The notes beneath the pieces are model-generated. The model was given only the letters and a program-made list of their open reading frames with translations, was not told where the DNA came from and did not search any database. Positions 1 through 8,324 of a stretch of DNA of 64,000 bases are shown here, one piece after another. The DNA is from Nocardia caishijiensis NBRC 108228 (GTDB lineage Bacteria; Actinomycetota; Actinomycetes; Mycobacteriales; Mycobacteriaceae), in NCBI RefSeq assembly GCF_001612825.1, contig NZ_BDBE01000039.1, forward strand, positions 62,001 through 126,000. The letters run 5' to 3'. Made by a program: the position numbers and the translations under genes. Each line of letters starts with the position of its first letter. The stretch's first letter is position 1.

Positions 1-1644
1 GCGGGCGATCACCACGGCAAGTTCTTCGAGGAGGATTTCGACCTCGGCCAAAACCTCACCTCGCCCTACCACCGCACCAAGTTCGCGGCCGAGAAGTTGG
101 TCCGCGAGGCCACCGATGTGCGGTGGCGGGTGTACCGCCCCGCGATCGTGGTCGGGGATTCGCGCACCGGCGAGATGGACAAGGTCGACGGCCCGTACTA
201 CTTCTTCCCGGCGATCGCGGCGCTGTCGGACCTGCCCGCCGAATTGCCGTTGCCCCTGCCGGACCTGGGCGCGACCAACGTGGTTCCGGTCGACTACGTC
301 GCCGAGGCCATGGCCCGCCTGGTGCGCCGTCCGGGTCTGGACGGACGCACATTCCACCTGGTCAACCCGCGGCCGCAGCCGTTCGGTGAGATCTACCGTG
401 CGCTGGCGAGCGCGGCGGGCGGACCGACCGGGATCGGAACCGTGCCGGGCAGTGCGTTGGCGCTGCGCGGGCTCGGGCAGGTCCCCGGCGCACACGCGGT
501 GCGCGACTTCCTGTTCGAACAGGCGGGCATTCCCGCCGAGGTCGCCCCGCACGTCGGCTTCACCGCCGAGTTCGTCTCCGATTCCACGCGAGCGCTGCTG
601 CCCGGACTCGAGGTTCCCGCGTTCGACACCTACGCCGAGCGGCTGTGGGACTTCTGGCGGGCGAATCTGGATCCGCAGCGTGGTCGCGTCGGGTCGGGGG
701 CGCATCCGCTGTCGGGCCGGACGGTCCTCATCACCGGCGCGTCGTCGGGCATCGGGCTGGCCACCGCGCATGCGGTCGCGCGTCGGGGTGCGGTGGTGCT
801 GATGGTGGCCCGTGGCGTCGAGGAGCTCGATGCCGCAGCGGAATCCATTCGCGCCGACGGTGGGTCCGCCTTCGCCTACCCGTGCGACATCACCGATGCG
901 ACGGCGGTGGGCGCGCTGGTGCAGACGGTGCTCGCCGAGCACGGTCACGTCGACTACCTGGTGAACAACGCGGGCCGCTCGATCCGGCGGTCGGTGGCCA
1001 ACTCGGTGGACCGCATGCACGATTTCGAGCGGACCATGGCGGTCAACTACTTCGGTGCGGTGCGGCTCATCCTCGCACTGCTGCCCTCGATGCGGGAACG
1101 CCACTTCGGGCACATCGTGAACATCTCCTCGATCGCGGTGCAGACCAAGGTGCCGCGCTTCGCCGCGTACGCCGCGAGCAAGTCGGCGCTGGACAACTTC
1201 AGCGACATCGCCGCTGTCGAAAACCGTGACGCGGGAATCACATTCACCTCGATCAGGATGCCGCTGGTCCGCACCCCGATGATCGCGCCGACCGAGCTCT
1301 ACCGGGCACTGCCGCTGCCGGACCCGGAGCGGGCGGCGGGCATCGTGGTCCGTGCCCTGCTCGAGCGCCCCGACCGGATTGACACCCCGGTCGGCACGTT
1401 CTCGCAGGCGGTCGAGATGTTCCTGCCGTCGCTCAAGCGCACCATCATGCACACCGGGTACCGCCTGTTCGGCGAATCGACTGCCGCGCAGGGCACGTCG
1501 GAACCGGCGATCGCGGAACCCGCCGAGACCGAGGAGTCCTCGCGCGGGCCGCTCACGGTCCTCGGTCCGGTCCTCGCCCCGCTGATGGTCGTTCCGAGTC
1601 CGGCAGCCAGGGTGAGCCGGATGCTGCCGGGCGTGCACTGGTGA
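1..1644 (+). CDS. Two-domain SDR, fatty acyl-CoA reductase-like (5' truncated by window edge)
   Basis: The reading frame is open from base 1, so the gene begins before the window; 547 residues are visible. The first ~220 are the end of an extended SDR / NAD_binding_4 (male-sterility type) domain, with YHRTK as the YxxxK catalytic pair near visible residue 23. After a short linker a second, classical SDR domain follows with the TGASSGIG cofactor loop (residue ~245), NNAG (~322) and YAASK (~390). This order matches the actinobacterial AcrA1 (Rv3391) / marine FAR type of fatty acyl-CoA reductase of about 650 residues, which reduces acyl-CoA through aldehyde to alcohol with NADPH. The acyl-CoA assignment is inferred from architecture; another two-domain SDR is possible. 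The last ~60 residues are a low-complexity tail. It converges on the next gene across a hairpin. Confidence 0.75.
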   Translation, partial: AGDHHGKFFEEDFDLGQNLTSPYHRTKFAAEKLVREATDVRWRVYRPAIVVGDSRTGEMDKVDGPYYFFPAIAALSDLPAELPLPLPDLGATNVVPVDYVAEAMARLVRRPGLDGRTFHLVNPRPQPFGEIYRALASAAGGPTGIGTVPGSALALRGLGQVPGAHAVRDFLFEQAGIPAEVAPHVGFTAEFVSDSTRALLPGLEVPAFDTYAERLWDFWRANLDPQRGRVGSGAHPLSGRTVLITGASSGIGLATAHAVARRGAVVLMVARGVEELDAAAESIRADGGSAFAYPCDITDATAVGALVQTVLAEHGHVDYLVNNAGRSIRRSVANSVDRMHDFERTMAVNYFGAVRLILALLPSMRERHFGHIVNISSIAVQTKVPRFAAYAASKSALDNFSDIAAVENRDAGITFTSIRMPLVRTPMIAPTELYRALPLPDPERAAGIVVRALLERPDRIDTPVGTFSQAVEMFLPSLKRTIMHTGYRLFGESTAAQGTSEPAIAEPAETEESSRGPLTVLGPVLAPLMVVPSPAARVSRMLPGVHW

Positions 1645-1648
1645 CCCG

Positions 1649-1695
1649 CTCCCGGTCACGGCACTCGCTGCGTCGGGGGGTGGCGTGACCGGGAG
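1649..1695. terminator. Hairpin between convergent genes
   Basis: Perfect 12-bp inverted repeat CTCCCGGTCACG / CGTGACCGGGAG with a 23-nt loop, just after the SDR stop and before the NmrA-like stop on the other strand. No T-run follows, as is usual in high-GC actinobacteria. It could serve both genes. Confidence 0.6.
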
Positions 1696-1701
1696 GCGTG
1701 G

Positions 1702-2580
1702 TCATCCCAGCTGACCGCACGCCCATTCGGCCAGGGTCATCGGGGTGGTGGTGAGCAGGGTTCGGGTGTCCTGCGGGACGTAGCCCGAACTCAATCCCGC
1801 TGCCATCCCGGCGATTCCGTCGATCTGCCCGTCGCCGAGCCCGGTCCCGGCCAGGGCGGCGCGGAACTCCTCGTCGGAAAGGTGGATCGGGGTGACCGCG
1901 CGCCCGAGTCGCGCCGCGAGGACGGCGGCGACCTGGGTGAAGGTGAGGTCCTCCGGCCCGTGTACGGCCTGCACGACGCGGCCCGACCAGTCCTCGGACA
2001 GCAGCCGCACCGCGGCGACCTCACCGATATCGCGTGGATCGACCCAGGGCATGGCGTGGTCGAGCGGCCACGGCGTGGACAGGGTGCCCGCGCGGATCTC
2101 GTCGAGTTGAGGCAGCAGGTTGGTGAAGAAGTACCCGCACCGCAGATGCAGCACATCGGCACCGGTGGCGTCGAGCAGTTCCTCGGTGCGGCCGAGTCCG
2201 TCGATCTCCCCCGCGCCGCGACGCTTCTCGGCTCCCCCACTGCTGAGGAACACGGTCTTCGCGATCCCGTTCTCGACCACGGCCCGCGCCGCCGAGGCAC
2301 CCATGCGCGCGTACCCGGCCACCGGATCACCGTCCACCAGTGCGGGTGGGTCGACCCAGAACAACCGGTCGGCCCCCTCGGTGGCCCGTACCACGGCGTC
2401 CGCGTCACCTTGGTCGACCGGCACCACGTCGACCAGGTCCCGCAGCGCACCGTCGAGCCGCCCCGGATGCCGCATCAGCACCCGGGGTCGTACCCCCGCC
2501 TGCACCAACAACCGCACCACCCGCGACCCGACGTGTCCGGTAGGGGTGGTGACCACGATTCTCTTCGTTCGATGACCCAT
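1702..2580 (-). CDS. NmrA-like NAD(P)-binding protein (atypical SDR)
   Basis: 292 residues. The N-terminus (VVTTPTGHVGSRVV) is a variant of the TGATGxxG Rossmann loop, followed by regularly spaced beta-alpha units. The typical catalytic YxxxK is not evident. This is the NmrA/TMR (NAD(P)H azoreductase, SDR_a5) type, which acts as a redox sensor or small-substrate reductase in the cytoplasm. I chose the ATG at 2580 because the Rossmann loop begins only ~8 residues later; the frame extends upstream but codes low-complexity Arg/Trp-rich sequence. Substrate unknown. Confidence 0.8.
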   Translation of the reverse strand: MGHRTKRIVVTTPTGHVGSRVVRLLVQAGVRPRVLMRHPGRLDGALRDLVDVVPVDQGDADAVVRATEGADRLFWVDPPALVDGDPVAGYARMGASAARAVVENGIAKTVFLSSGGAEKRRGAGEIDGLGRTEELLDATGADVLHLRCGYFFTNLLPQLDEIRAGTLSTPWPLDHAMPWVDPRDIGEVAAVRLLSEDWSGRVVQAVHGPEDLTFTQVAAVLAARLGRAVTPIHLSDEEFRAALAGTGLGDGQIDGIAGMAAGLSSGYVPQDTRTLLTTTPMTLAEWACGQLG

Positions 2581-2632
2581 CACCGCACGATAGGACCCAT
2601 CGCGGCCAGTTTCCGTCCGCGCGGCGCGGGTG

Positions 2633-2956
2633 TCACCAACGACGGAGGACCGCCGCCTTGGGGCCCGCCACCAGGCTCCGCTCGGGCACGTCGTCCGCGA
2701 CCACCGCGCCCGCCGCCACCACCGCGTCGCGGCCGATGGTGACGCCTGGCAGGATGGTCGCCCCGGCACCGATCCAGACATTGTCCGCCACCTCGATCGG
2801 TGCGCCGGTGAGGAACCTGCGTCGCTCCTCGGGATCGACCGGGTGCCCCATGGTGATGAAGTGGCGGTTAGCCAGCACCCGCTCGCCTCGCTCCAGCAGG
2901 TCGGGATCGTGGATCAGCATCATGTTCTCGCTCGCCATCCGACGATTGTGGACCAC
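2633..2956 (-). pseudogene. Truncated hexapeptide-repeat acetyltransferase (maltose/galactoside O-acetyltransferase family)
   Basis: 107 residues (101 if the second ATG is used). Only the C-terminal part of the left-handed beta-helix is present: GHPVDPEERR, then a short unrelated stretch, then DNVWIGAGATILPGV, GRDAVVAAGAVV and the final VAGPKA turn typical of NodL/LacA/Maa enzymes. Family members are about 180-200 residues; the N-terminal Mac domain and the first coils are missing, and only 30 bp separate it from the cutinase stop upstream. It is likely a decayed remnant, although the remaining frame is intact and could yield a short trimeric protein. Confidence 0.6.
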
Positions 2957-2986
2957 CGGCCCTCGGCACAGCGGGTGCGGCCGACG

Positions 2987-3649
2987 TCACAGGCGGGCGT
3001 TCACCTGACCCGCCGCGTCGGCGAAGGCCCACTCGTAGGTGCCGTGGGCGGCGGGGAAGATGCCGCCCGCGCACACCGGATCCCCTGCGGCGCAGTAATT
3101 CTGCGTGCGATCGGCATACCACGGGTGGACGGTTGCGCCGACGAGTCGCAACGGGTCACCGAAGAGCAGCACCGCGAGAACACGATGAGACAACTCCGGC
3201 GGCAGAGTCCACATCCCCGGGAGCAGCAGTGCGGCAGGGGAACCGAGCACACCGTGGGTGACCACCGCCCCCTGGGAATAGCCGACCAGGATGAACCGCT
3301 GGTCCGGGCAGGCGGCCGCACGGGCGACGAGATGCCCTGTCATCGCTCGGGTCCCGTCGCTCACCGAGGACGGAACCAGCAGGTCGGCGGGGTAGTCCAC
3401 GCGGTGGGCGCTGGTGTCCACCGCCAGTCGCTCGCGCAGTACCGCGTAGAGCGGGTCGCCGACGGCGGCCCCTAGATACCCGGGTTCTGTTGTGCCACGG
3501 GCGATCACGACGTCCACTGCGGCACAGCCCTGTGCCCACGCCGTCGGTCCCGGCGAGATCGCCGCACCGAGTCCCGTGGCGAGAAGCAGCACGGACAGCA
3601 TCGTCGCTGTGCGCTTCCAACCGATACGCATTACCTTCCGACAGTTCAT
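2987..3649 (-). CDS. Secreted cutinase-family esterase
   Basis: About 220 residues. A basic N-terminus (MRIGWKRT), a hydrophobic core and an AWA-like cleavage site make a signal peptide, so the protein is exported. The mature part shows the cutinase core: VVIARGTTEPG, nucleophile elbow GYSQG (Ser ~125), acid Asp ~190 in AGDPVC and His ~202 in AAHGTYEW, with paired cysteines. The alpha/beta-hydrolase cutinases (Culp proteins of mycobacteria) hydrolyse ester bonds in lipids or polyesters at or outside the cell surface. Three starts compete: GTG 3658, ATG 3649 (AGGTGG five bases upstream, chosen) and ATG 3631 (GGAAGG only two bases upstream). All keep the signal peptide. Confidence 0.88.
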   Translation of the reverse strand: MNCRKVMRIGWKRTATMLSVLLLATGLGAAISPGPTAWAQGCAAVDVVIARGTTEPGYLGAAVGDPLYAVLRERLAVDTSAHRVDYPADLLVPSSVSDGTRAMTGHLVARAAACPDQRFILVGYSQGAVVTHGVLGSPAALLLPGMWTLPPELSHRVLAVLLFGDPLRLVGATVHPWYADRTQNYCAAGDPVCAGGIFPAAHGTYEWAFADAAGQVNARL

Positions 3650-3833
3650 CGGTACCACCTGCTCACGCCGTTGTGAGGAATCGAGAATCGAGCAGTTACC
3701 GTCTGCCTCAACGGCATTCGACGTGCTCAGAGGTGGGATACCCGATCATCGGCATCGACACGGCATGCGTTGCGCATCCCTTGTGCCACGGTTGCGTCTC
3801 GGATCGCCTGCGGCACAGCGCCGCTCGGTGGGT

Positions 3834-4046
3834 TTACTTCTTCTTGGACTTCTTTTTGTACTTGGGCTTGTCGTTGTCGGGTTCCCACTCGTAGCCGGGG
3901 GTGTTCTTCTCGCAGTACGAGTCGGCCACGTGCACGTCGCCGAGGTCGCGTTCACACCAGCGCGACTTGCCGCAGGAGGTGGCGCCGAGGGAGGCGAGCA
4001 CGGCGAGAGTGAGCACGGCGGCACCCGCCCGGTTGCGGACCTTCAT
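3834..4046 (-). CDS. Small exported protein with Lys-rich tail, possible lipoprotein
   Basis: 70 residues from the ATG at 4046. The N-terminus MKVRNRAG plus a hydrophobic stretch (AVLTLAVLASLGATSC) looks like a signal peptide; GATSC could be a weak lipobox although -3 is Ala rather than Leu/Val. The mature part has two further cysteines, an acidic/aromatic middle (YEWEPDNDKP) and an extremely basic end (KYKKKSKKK). I do not recognise the family. The upstream-extended frame (to 4076) lacks a better ribosome site. The 184 bp between it and the cutinase start contain no other gene. Confidence 0.6.
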   Translation of the reverse strand: MKVRNRAGAAVLTLAVLASLGATSCGKSRWCERDLGDVHVADSYCEKNTPGYEWEPDNDKPKYKKKSKKK

Positions 4047-4139
4047 GGTTGCTGGAGCCTTTCTTCGGTGAAACATCGCTGGTCAGGTGATTCCCAGGAC
4101 TCCCCCCGGTCACCGTCGCCGCAATGCTAGCTTTCCTAC

Positions 4140-5831
4140 ATGTCGAGCGCAGCACCTCAGTCCACCGATGACTTCTCCCCCGACGCGATCGTCGTCGGCT
4201 CCGGGCTCGCCGGTCTGGTCGCCACCCACGAACTGGTGCTGGCCGGACGCAAGGTGCTCGTCGTCGATCAGGAGAACCGCGCCAACCTGGGCGGGCAGGC
4301 GTTCTGGTCCCTGGGTGGGCTGTTCCTGGTCGACACGCCCGAGCAGCGCAGGCTCGGCATCAAGGATTCCTACGAACTGGCCCTGCAGGACTGGATGGGG
4401 TCGGCCGGGTTCGATCGCCTCGACGACGAGGACAGCATGGCCGTTCAGTGGGCGCGCGCCTACGTGCGCTTCGCCACCGACGAGAAGCGTGACTACCTGC
4501 ACGCCTTGGGATTACGGATCACCCCGATCGTCGGCTGGGCCGAGCGCGGCGGCTCGCTCGCCGACGGGCACGGCAATTCGGTGCCCCGTTTCCACCTCAC
4601 CTGGGGCACCGGTCCGGAAGTACTCCGGGTGTTCCTCGAGCCCGTGCTGGCCGGTGAGGCGAAGGGTCTGGTGCGGTTCGCGTTCCGCCACCGGGTCGAC
4701 GAACTGGTTGTCACCGACGGCGCGGTCACCGGTGTGCGCGGCAGCGTGCTCGCGCCGAGCGACACCGAGCGCGGTGTGGCCTCGAACCGGGACGTGGTGA
4801 GCGCGTTCGAGGTCCACGCACCGGCGGTGCTGGTGAGCACGGGCGGTATCGGGCACGCGCACGACATCATCCGGCGCAACTGGCCCACCGAGCGCCTCGG
4901 CCCCTGCCCGGAGACGATGATCTCGGGGGTGCCCGCCTACGTCGACGGCCGGATGCTCGCCATCTCCGAGAACGCCGGTGCGTCTCTGGTGAACCGCGAC
5001 CGTATGTGGCACTACACCGAGGGCATCAACAACTGGGATCCGGTGTGGCCCGACCACGCCATCCGCATCCTGCCCGGACCGTCGCCGCTGTGGTTCGACG
5101 CGAACGGTCAGCGCATGCCCGCACCGTGCTTCCCCGGGTTCGACACCAACGCCACGATGCGCCGGATCCTCTCGACCGGCTACGACTACTCGTGGTTCGT
5201 GCTGAACCAGACGATCATCGAGAAGGAGTTCGCCCTCTCCGGCTCCGAGCAGAATCCCGACATCACCGGTAAGGACTGGAAGCTCACCCTGCGCAGCCGC
5301 CTGGCCAAGGGCGCACCCGGCCCGGTCGAGGCGTTCAAGCAGCACGGTGTCGATTTCGTGGTGGCCGACTCGCTCACCGCCCTGGTGGACGGCATGAACG
5401 AGATCTCGCGTGGTCCGAAACTCGATGCCGCGGAACTGGAACGCCAGATCGTCGCCCGCGATCGTGAGGTGACCAATCCCTTCACCAAGGACGCGCAGAT
5501 CGCGGCGATCACCGCCGCCCGTAAATACATCGGCGACAAGGTGCAGCGGGTGGTCGCCCCGCACCGCATCCTCGACCCGGCCCATGGCCCGCTCATCGCG
5601 GTGCGGCTCAATGTGCTCACCCGAAAGACGCTGGGCGGCTTGCAGACCGACCTCGACTCGCAGGTGCTCCGGCCGGACGGTTCGGTGTTCGACGGCCTGT
5701 ACGCCGCCGGGGAGGTCGCCGGATTCGGCGGCGGTGGCGTGCACGGCTACAACGCGCTCGAGGGCACATTCCTCGGCGGGTGCGTCTTCTCCGGCCGCGC
5801 GGCGGGCCGGGCGATGGCGCGCCGGAGTTAG
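4140..5831 (+). CDS. FAD-binding dehydrogenase (Rv0785-like, ketosteroid dehydrogenase superfamily)
   Basis: 563 residues. The N-terminus carries the FAD dinucleotide fold DAIVVGSGLAGLVATHEL (GxGxxG at residues 20-25) and an acidic residue after the second strand (VVDQEN). A long substrate domain follows, and the C-terminal FAD closure is visible (GLYAAGEVAGFGGGGVHGYN). The length and internal motifs match the mycobacterial 'FAD-binding dehydrogenase' Rv0785 rather than a classic KstD, though both belong to the succinate-dehydrogenase/KstD flavoprotein superfamily. The reaction is probably an FAD-dependent dehydrogenation; substrate unknown. The gene is monocistronic and converges on the IclR gene with a one-base gap, so transcription of the two may interfere. 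Confidence 0.82.
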   Translation: MSSAAPQSTDDFSPDAIVVGSGLAGLVATHELVLAGRKVLVVDQENRANLGGQAFWSLGGLFLVDTPEQRRLGIKDSYELALQDWMGSAGFDRLDDEDSMAVQWARAYVRFATDEKRDYLHALGLRITPIVGWAERGGSLADGHGNSVPRFHLTWGTGPEVLRVFLEPVLAGEAKGLVRFAFRHRVDELVVTDGAVTGVRGSVLAPSDTERGVASNRDVVSAFEVHAPAVLVSTGGIGHAHDIIRRNWPTERLGPCPETMISGVPAYVDGRMLAISENAGASLVNRDRMWHYTEGINNWDPVWPDHAIRILPGPSPLWFDANGQRMPAPCFPGFDTNATMRRILSTGYDYSWFVLNQTIIEKEFALSGSEQNPDITGKDWKLTLRSRLAKGAPGPVEAFKQHGVDFVVADSLTALVDGMNEISRGPKLDAAELERQIVARDREVTNPFTKDAQIAAITAARKYIGDKVQRVVAPHRILDPAHGPLIAVRLNVLTRKTLGGLQTDLDSQVLRPDGSVFDGLYAAGEVAGFGGGGVHGYNALEGTFLGGCVFSGRAAGRAMARRS

Positions 5832-5832
5832 G

Positions 5833-6663
5833 TCAGCCGCGCCCGTGCCGGGGCGCGAGGGCGCGCGATGCCTCGTTGGCCACCTCGGCGAGGGCGCGCG
5901 CCAGCCGCGCGGTGTCGAGGGCGGCCCGGTCGCCGTTCACAGTGCCCGACAACGAGATCGCCGCCACCGCCACCCCACGGCCACGGATCGGCACCGCGAC
6001 ACATCCCACGCCGGGCAGCGATTCCTCGGTGTCGACGGCGACGCCCTGGCGGTGCCGGATGCGGGCCAGTTCGCGGTGCAGTTCCACCCGGTCGATGATG
6101 GTGCGGGCGGTGCGGGCGACGGTGTTGCCGCGCAGCGACGCCTCGGCGATGCCGGGCTCGAGGGTGGCGAGCAGCGCCTTGCCGACGGCGGTGCAGTGGG
6201 CCGGGAGCCTGCCGCCGATGCGGGTGGGGATCGCCACCTGCCCGCGTCTGCCCGCGCGATCCAGGAACAGCACCTCGCGGCCGTCGAGCACGGCGAGGTG
6301 CCCGACCAGACCGGTGCGCTGGCTGAGGTCGTAGAGCAGTGGGCCGACCACTTCGCGCAGTTCGTTGTGTTCGGCGGCGAGACCGCCGAGTTCGAGCACC
6401 CGCAACCCGAGCCGGTAGCCGCCGGGAGTGTGTGCGAGCCAACGCAATCGGATCATCTGGTCGAGGATGCGGTGCACGGTGGACCGGGGCAGACCGGTGC
6501 GTTCGGCCAGGCCGAGCAGGGTGAGCGTGGGGGTGGTCGCGTCGAAGGCGTCGAGGATGAGTGTCATCCGCTCGATCATCGACGTGGGCGGCGTCCCGGC
6601 CGACCGGCCCGATCCGGTCCACAGTTCCTCCGTCGCCGGTTCGGTCACGATGTCGACCGTCAT
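5833..6663 (-). CDS. IclR-family transcriptional regulator
   Basis: 276 residues. The N-terminal winged helix (residues ~30-90) contains LLGLAERTGLPRSTVHRIL as the helix-turn-helix. The C-terminal effector-binding domain has the typical HCTAVGKALLA segment and the closing VAVPIRGRG / AAISLSGTV strands. ATG 6663 is preceded by GGAGG eight bases upstream; an in-frame start five codons earlier is less likely. IclR proteins are dimeric repressors or activators responding to small aromatic or organic acids. It lies tail-to-tail with the FAD dehydrogenase, so that gene is a possible but unproven target. Confidence 0.88.
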   Translation of the reverse strand: MTVDIVTEPATEELWTGSGRSAGTPPTSMIERMTLILDAFDATTPTLTLLGLAERTGLPRSTVHRILDQMIRLRWLAHTPGGYRLGLRVLELGGLAAEHNELREVVGPLLYDLSQRTGLVGHLAVLDGREVLFLDRAGRRGQVAIPTRIGGRLPAHCTAVGKALLATLEPGIAEASLRGNTVARTARTIIDRVELHRELARIRHRQGVAVDTEESLPGVGCVAVPIRGRGVAVAAISLSGTVNGDRAALDTARLARALAEVANEASRALAPRHGRG

Positions 6664-6763
6664 AGATCCAACCTCCACAGTGTGTAGCGGATACAGCCTA
6701 GAGCCGTCCGCGCCGCCGACGCACCATTTCGCTGGACCGAGCGGTACACCCCGGACGATTTCG

Positions 6764-7681
6764 TCAGCGCCGGGCCGCTTCGAGGCGGGCGGCGCGGTCG
6801 ACGAGGAGTTCGGCGGGGCCGGTGGGTGGCGTGCCGCGCCGCCAGATCGCGCGGAACTTGCGGGTGAGCCGGGTGGCCTCGGCCGAGGCCACCTCGACCA
6901 GGGTGCCCGCGGCCAGATCGGGTGCGGCGACGAGTCGGCTCAGCACCGCCGGAGCCATGCCGGTGCGGGCGGCGGCGACGATGGCGGCGGCCGAGCCGAG
7001 TTCGGCGGCCGGTCCGGCCGGGGCGCCCGCGGCACTGAGGAGGTCCCAGACGGTGTCGCGGGTGCCGGAGCCGGGTTCGCGCCAGAGCAGGGCGGTGTCG
7101 GCCAGTTCCGCGAGCGTCACGGGGGTCGTCCTGCGTGACCACGGGTGATCCCGCGCCACGACGACGACCAGTTCGTCGGAACCGAGCACCCGGCTGCCGA
7201 GCCCGGCGGGTGAGTGTGGTCCCTCGACGAAGCCCACGTCGGCGGCGCCGTCGCGGACCAGCGCGGCGACCTGGGTGGAGTTCTCGACGTGCAGGGCGAC
7301 GACGACCTCGGGATGGTCGGTACGCAGGGCCGCCAGCCAGTGCGGAATACGGTGGTCGGCAATGGTTTTCGAGGCGGCGATGCGCAGACGCGTGGCCTGG
7401 GCGGCCCGCAGTCGCTCGATGTCGTCGACGAGCTCGCGCACGGCGGTGAGCACCGGCCGTGCGTGCTCGACGACGGCGCGTCCCGCGGCGGTGAGTTCGG
7501 ACCCGGTGGGACCCCGGTCGAGCAGGGTGACCCGCATCCGCCGTTCCAGGGCGCTGACGCGCATGCTCGCGGCGGGCTGGGTGATGCCGTGCCTGCGCGC
7601 GGCGGCGCCGAGACTGCCCAGCTCGGCGACCGAGACCAGCAGGTCGAGGACCTCGAGGTCGGGGGTTCCCGGTGGCAGCAT
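6764..7681 (-). CDS. LysR-family transcriptional regulator
   Basis: 305 residues. The N-terminal wHTH (residues 8-68) has the LysR signature SLGAAARRHGITQPAAS, followed by a linker helix and a periplasmic-binding-like effector domain (LRIAASKTIADHRIPHWL, DVGFVEGP, VVVVARDHPW). The ATG at 7681 overlaps the stop of the DUF218 gene by one base (TGATG), implying translational coupling. Its operon includes a YeiH-type exporter, and yeiH homologues are often next to a LysR gene (YeiE/CysB/CbbR-like), so it probably controls that exporter. The co-inducer is not predictable from sequence. Confidence 0.88.
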   Translation of the reverse strand: MLPPGTPDLEVLDLLVSVAELGSLGAAARRHGITQPAASMRVSALERRMRVTLLDRGPTGSELTAAGRAVVEHARPVLTAVRELVDDIERLRAAQATRLRIAASKTIADHRIPHWLAALRTDHPEVVVALHVENSTQVAALVRDGAADVGFVEGPHSPAGLGSRVLGSDELVVVVARDHPWSRRTTPVTLAELADTALLWREPGSGTRDTVWDLLSAAGAPAGPAAELGSAAAIVAAARTGMAPAVLSRLVAAPDLAAGTLVEVASAEATRLTRKFRAIWRRGTPPTGPAELLVDRAARLEAARR

Positions 7682-8265
7682 CACGCGCCGTTCGCCGGTG
7701 CGCGACCCAGGTTCTTCGCCACCCCGTAGAGCGCGATCACCGGTTTGAGCGGCATCCACTCGCCGAATCGGTAGTCGCGCCCTCGGACCAGGCGTGCGGC
7801 GAGTTCGGGGCTCTGTTCCGCGAGATAGCGGCGTGCGACGGCGGCGTGCGTCGGGAGGGAGACGATCTTGATCCGATCCACGTCCGTCAGGAACGGCCGG
7901 GCGAAGGCGATGTTCTCCCAGGTGGATCGGCTGTCCTCCTCGAGCACGAGCTCACCGGTGTATCCACGTTCGCGCGCGTAGCGGGCCAGCAGGGCTGCCT
8001 CGGTGTCCGGTCCCGCGCAGGCACCACCGCACAGAACCAGACGTGATCGGTTCGCCCGGGGGTCGAGGGACCGCAGGCCCGCGCGGACCCGCCAACGGTT
8101 CATGGCATTGGCGCGCGGCCCGGCATTGCGGTATCCCAGGACGACCACCGCTTCGGAACCGCCGGTGTCGGTGTGCACGTCGGTGCGGGAGGCGCGGCGG
8201 TTCACCCACTCGCCCCACAGCATCACACCGAGGGCGGCGACGGCGATCCGGCTTCGTCTGCGCAC
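7681..8265 (-). CDS. YdcF/SanA-family (DUF218) membrane-anchored protein
   Basis: 194 residues from the GTG at 8265. A basic N-terminus (RRRSR) precedes one hydrophobic helix (IAVAALGVMLWGEWV). The DUF218 domain follows, with VVVLGYRN at its start, LVLCGGACAGPDTEAALLAR, the acidic/Ser motif EEDSRSTWEN and the VSLPTHAAVARRYL segment. The family is implicated in envelope or surface-polymer functions (SanA, ElyC) but its biochemistry is unclear. It sits between the yeiH-like gene (59 bp upstream) and the lysR gene, with which it overlaps by one base. Upstream extension of the frame gives Arg-rich nonsense, so this start is preferred; ATG 8223 would remove the membrane helix. Confidence 0.75.
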   Translation of the reverse strand: MRRRSRIAVAALGVMLWGEWVNRRASRTDVHTDTGGSEAVVVLGYRNAGPRANAMNRWRVRAGLRSLDPRANRSRLVLCGGACAGPDTEAALLARYARERGYTGELVLEEDSRSTWENIAFARPFLTDVDRIKIVSLPTHAAVARRYLAEQSPELAARLVRGRDYRFGEWMPLKPVIALYGVAKNLGRAPANGA

Positions 8266-8324
8266 CCCACCAGCAAACCACGATGATCTCGTTCCGGCCG
8301 GGATTGCCCACCTGACCTCGGGAT

